Of a stretch of 64,000 nucleotides of DNA, positions 62,746 to 64,000 are shown piece by piece. The translations under genes were made by a program, and so were the position numbers. The stretch lies in assembly GCA_037074765.1 (NCBI GenBank), contig JBAMDO010000580.1, forward strand, positions 1,178,001-1,242,000, read 5' to 3'. Within the stretch, counting starts at the first letter, position 1; every line of letters starts with the position of its first letter. This DNA comes from Mansonella perstans (lineage: Eukaryota > Nematoda > Chromadorea > Rhabditida > Onchocercidae). The notes under the pieces are model-generated. The model was not told where the DNA came from and ran no database searches. It saw only the letters and a program-made list of their open reading frames with translations.

Positions 62746-64000
62746 TGAACTCCACCTGCCCCTATTCGCGACAACCCGGGAACTACACTAACAACATCTG
62801 CACTCATTTTAGGTTTTCAAACAGTTACAGTGATGCAGTGGTTTTGTCCTCAATGCAACTTCTCGTCTCAAGCAGAGAAAAGAAAAGATATGTTTCGAAT
62901 TTCGAATTAAGTTTATCTTATATCAACGATTTAATAAAAATGATTTATTAAATCTGTTTTAATGAAACTAATCTATAGATAGGTCATAGATCATTTCCAT
63001 TCATCATTAATATTCAAAGGCTGTCCCGGTATTTCTCGTTGCTTAGTGGTTAAAAGAAGTTTTCTATTGATACAATGCTATTAATCTAACATACTATTTT
63101 TTTGGTATTAACAAGACTTTTAAGATATTTGGCATACAATTTATTATCACAATATAGAATGCAATATATCAAAAAACTTTCATTTGTCGATTCATAAATT
63201 TGTTTTCTTTCATGTCATTAGCAAGTTATTATCAGATTTTAGAAATTCAGATCGTAATGAAATGATGCAAAAAACATTGGCTTGAAAATTCTTTGATAAT
63301 GTAACAAAAGTTGAAATTCAACTATCTAAATGTAAACACTATAATATCTTCTCCTCTTTTGTTTCAATTAAAAAAACCATTAAGCATTAGGTGTTTTTTT
63401 TCACAATGTATCGAAAGATGCCAATTTGCAAGGCCTTTGACAATTCACCATAACTCATTTCACTTTTATGAAAAGCCTTTTGAATACAAAGAACGAAAAT
63501 TTCGTTTTTGTTTCTCCAAAAAAGACCAATGTTTTCTCAAGGCTGAAATTTTGAATTTATTTTCCTTCAGGCTTCACTGTTAGATCTATTTTAATTTTGA
63601 TCACTTGATTCTAGGCACTTTACGATGCAATGGTATTCCAATGCCTATTTCGACGACACTTACTGCTTAATAAAAGCAAAAAAGGTTATTTACGCTTATT
63701 TTATTGAATATCCTTATTTTATAAAGAAATTCCTTTACAATTAAATTTCAACAATTTCCTTATATATAAAATTTTCATATCCTAAACAATCAAATTTCCT
63801 TATATAGCTTATTTTATTGAATTTCCTCTAGTTACTCCACAGTGATATAACAATGTATACATTGAAATTCACTTTTAGACGGTCTCATTTAATCCGAACT
63901 AAGACTTCTTGGTTATTTCACGCTTTCCAGATGCTGATCACTAGATATTGTCAATCATGATAATATTTAGTTTCGGATTGATAGAACAGTCATTGTTTTT
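62746..64000. other. Intergenic to window end, no supported gene
   Basis: Open frames at 62691-62951 and 63311-63583 show no domain or splice partner. From about 63.69 to 63.84 kb there are loose repeats of CTTATTTTATTGAAT and AAATTTCCTTATATA. No RNA gene seen. Confidence 0.5.

Noticed and set aside
63311..63583. 90-residue plus-strand frame near window end
   Set aside because: No recognisable features, no splice context.

Overview
This is an AT-rich, intron-dense nuclear segment from a nematode. The evidence is short exons split by AT-rich GT-AG introns, TTTTCAG-type acceptors, and proteins of nematode type: a BATH-43-like MATH-BTB protein, a Ly-6-like GPI protein of nematode type and an SKICH-type inositol 5-phosphatase. 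Base composition, intron sizes and sparse genes fit a filarial/spirurid worm best. That placement is inference; no marker here fixes the species.

Layout, plus strand first. 23-2542 is the 3' part of a mitochondrial i-AAA protease (YME1L), cut by the window edge. 7021-10151 is an STK32/YANK-family kinase that has lost the ATP-binding lysine. 13686-16279 is a Myb/SANT-like putative DNA-binding protein. 18885-22839 is a PNKD-type metallo-beta-lactamase-fold hydrolase with an extra C-terminal tail. 25573-29950 is a secreted, probably GPI-anchored Ly-6-like protein with a 3.4-kb intron. 31297-32004 is a small Lys/Glu-rich protein. 34194-36401 is a MATH-BTB CUL3 adaptor. 37602-39664 is an INPP5K-like 5-phosphatase. 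43327-44718 is a 96-residue single-pass membrane protein. 52549-53769 is a small bHLH transcription factor.

Minus strand: 46843-51458 is an ankyrin-repeat plus SAM protein of the ANKS3/ANKS6 kind, divergent from the bHLH gene. 55173-58521 is cytosolic aspartyl-tRNA synthetase. 60929-62552 is ribosomal protein SA (uS2). For almost every multi-exon model the intron phases agree and the summed exon length is a multiple of three. The genes are a mixed eukaryotic neighbourhood, not an operon or a pathway; each appears to have its own promoter.

Non-coding space is large. It holds several tandem arrays (65 bp at 17.4 kb, 27 bp at 18.1 kb, about 28 bp at 33.1 kb, 28 bp at 58.7 kb, about 60 bp at 62.6 kb), an inverted cluster of LTR-like DNA at 41.6-42.5 kb, a small hairpin repeat at 40.1 kb and a tRNA-like relic at 32.8 kb. 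I found no convincing intact tRNA, rRNA or CRISPR, and no clearly new multi-gene system. The observations most worth checking are the degenerate STK32 kinase, the LTR-like inverted cluster, the PNKD tail and the repeat-bearing leader of the RPSA gene.
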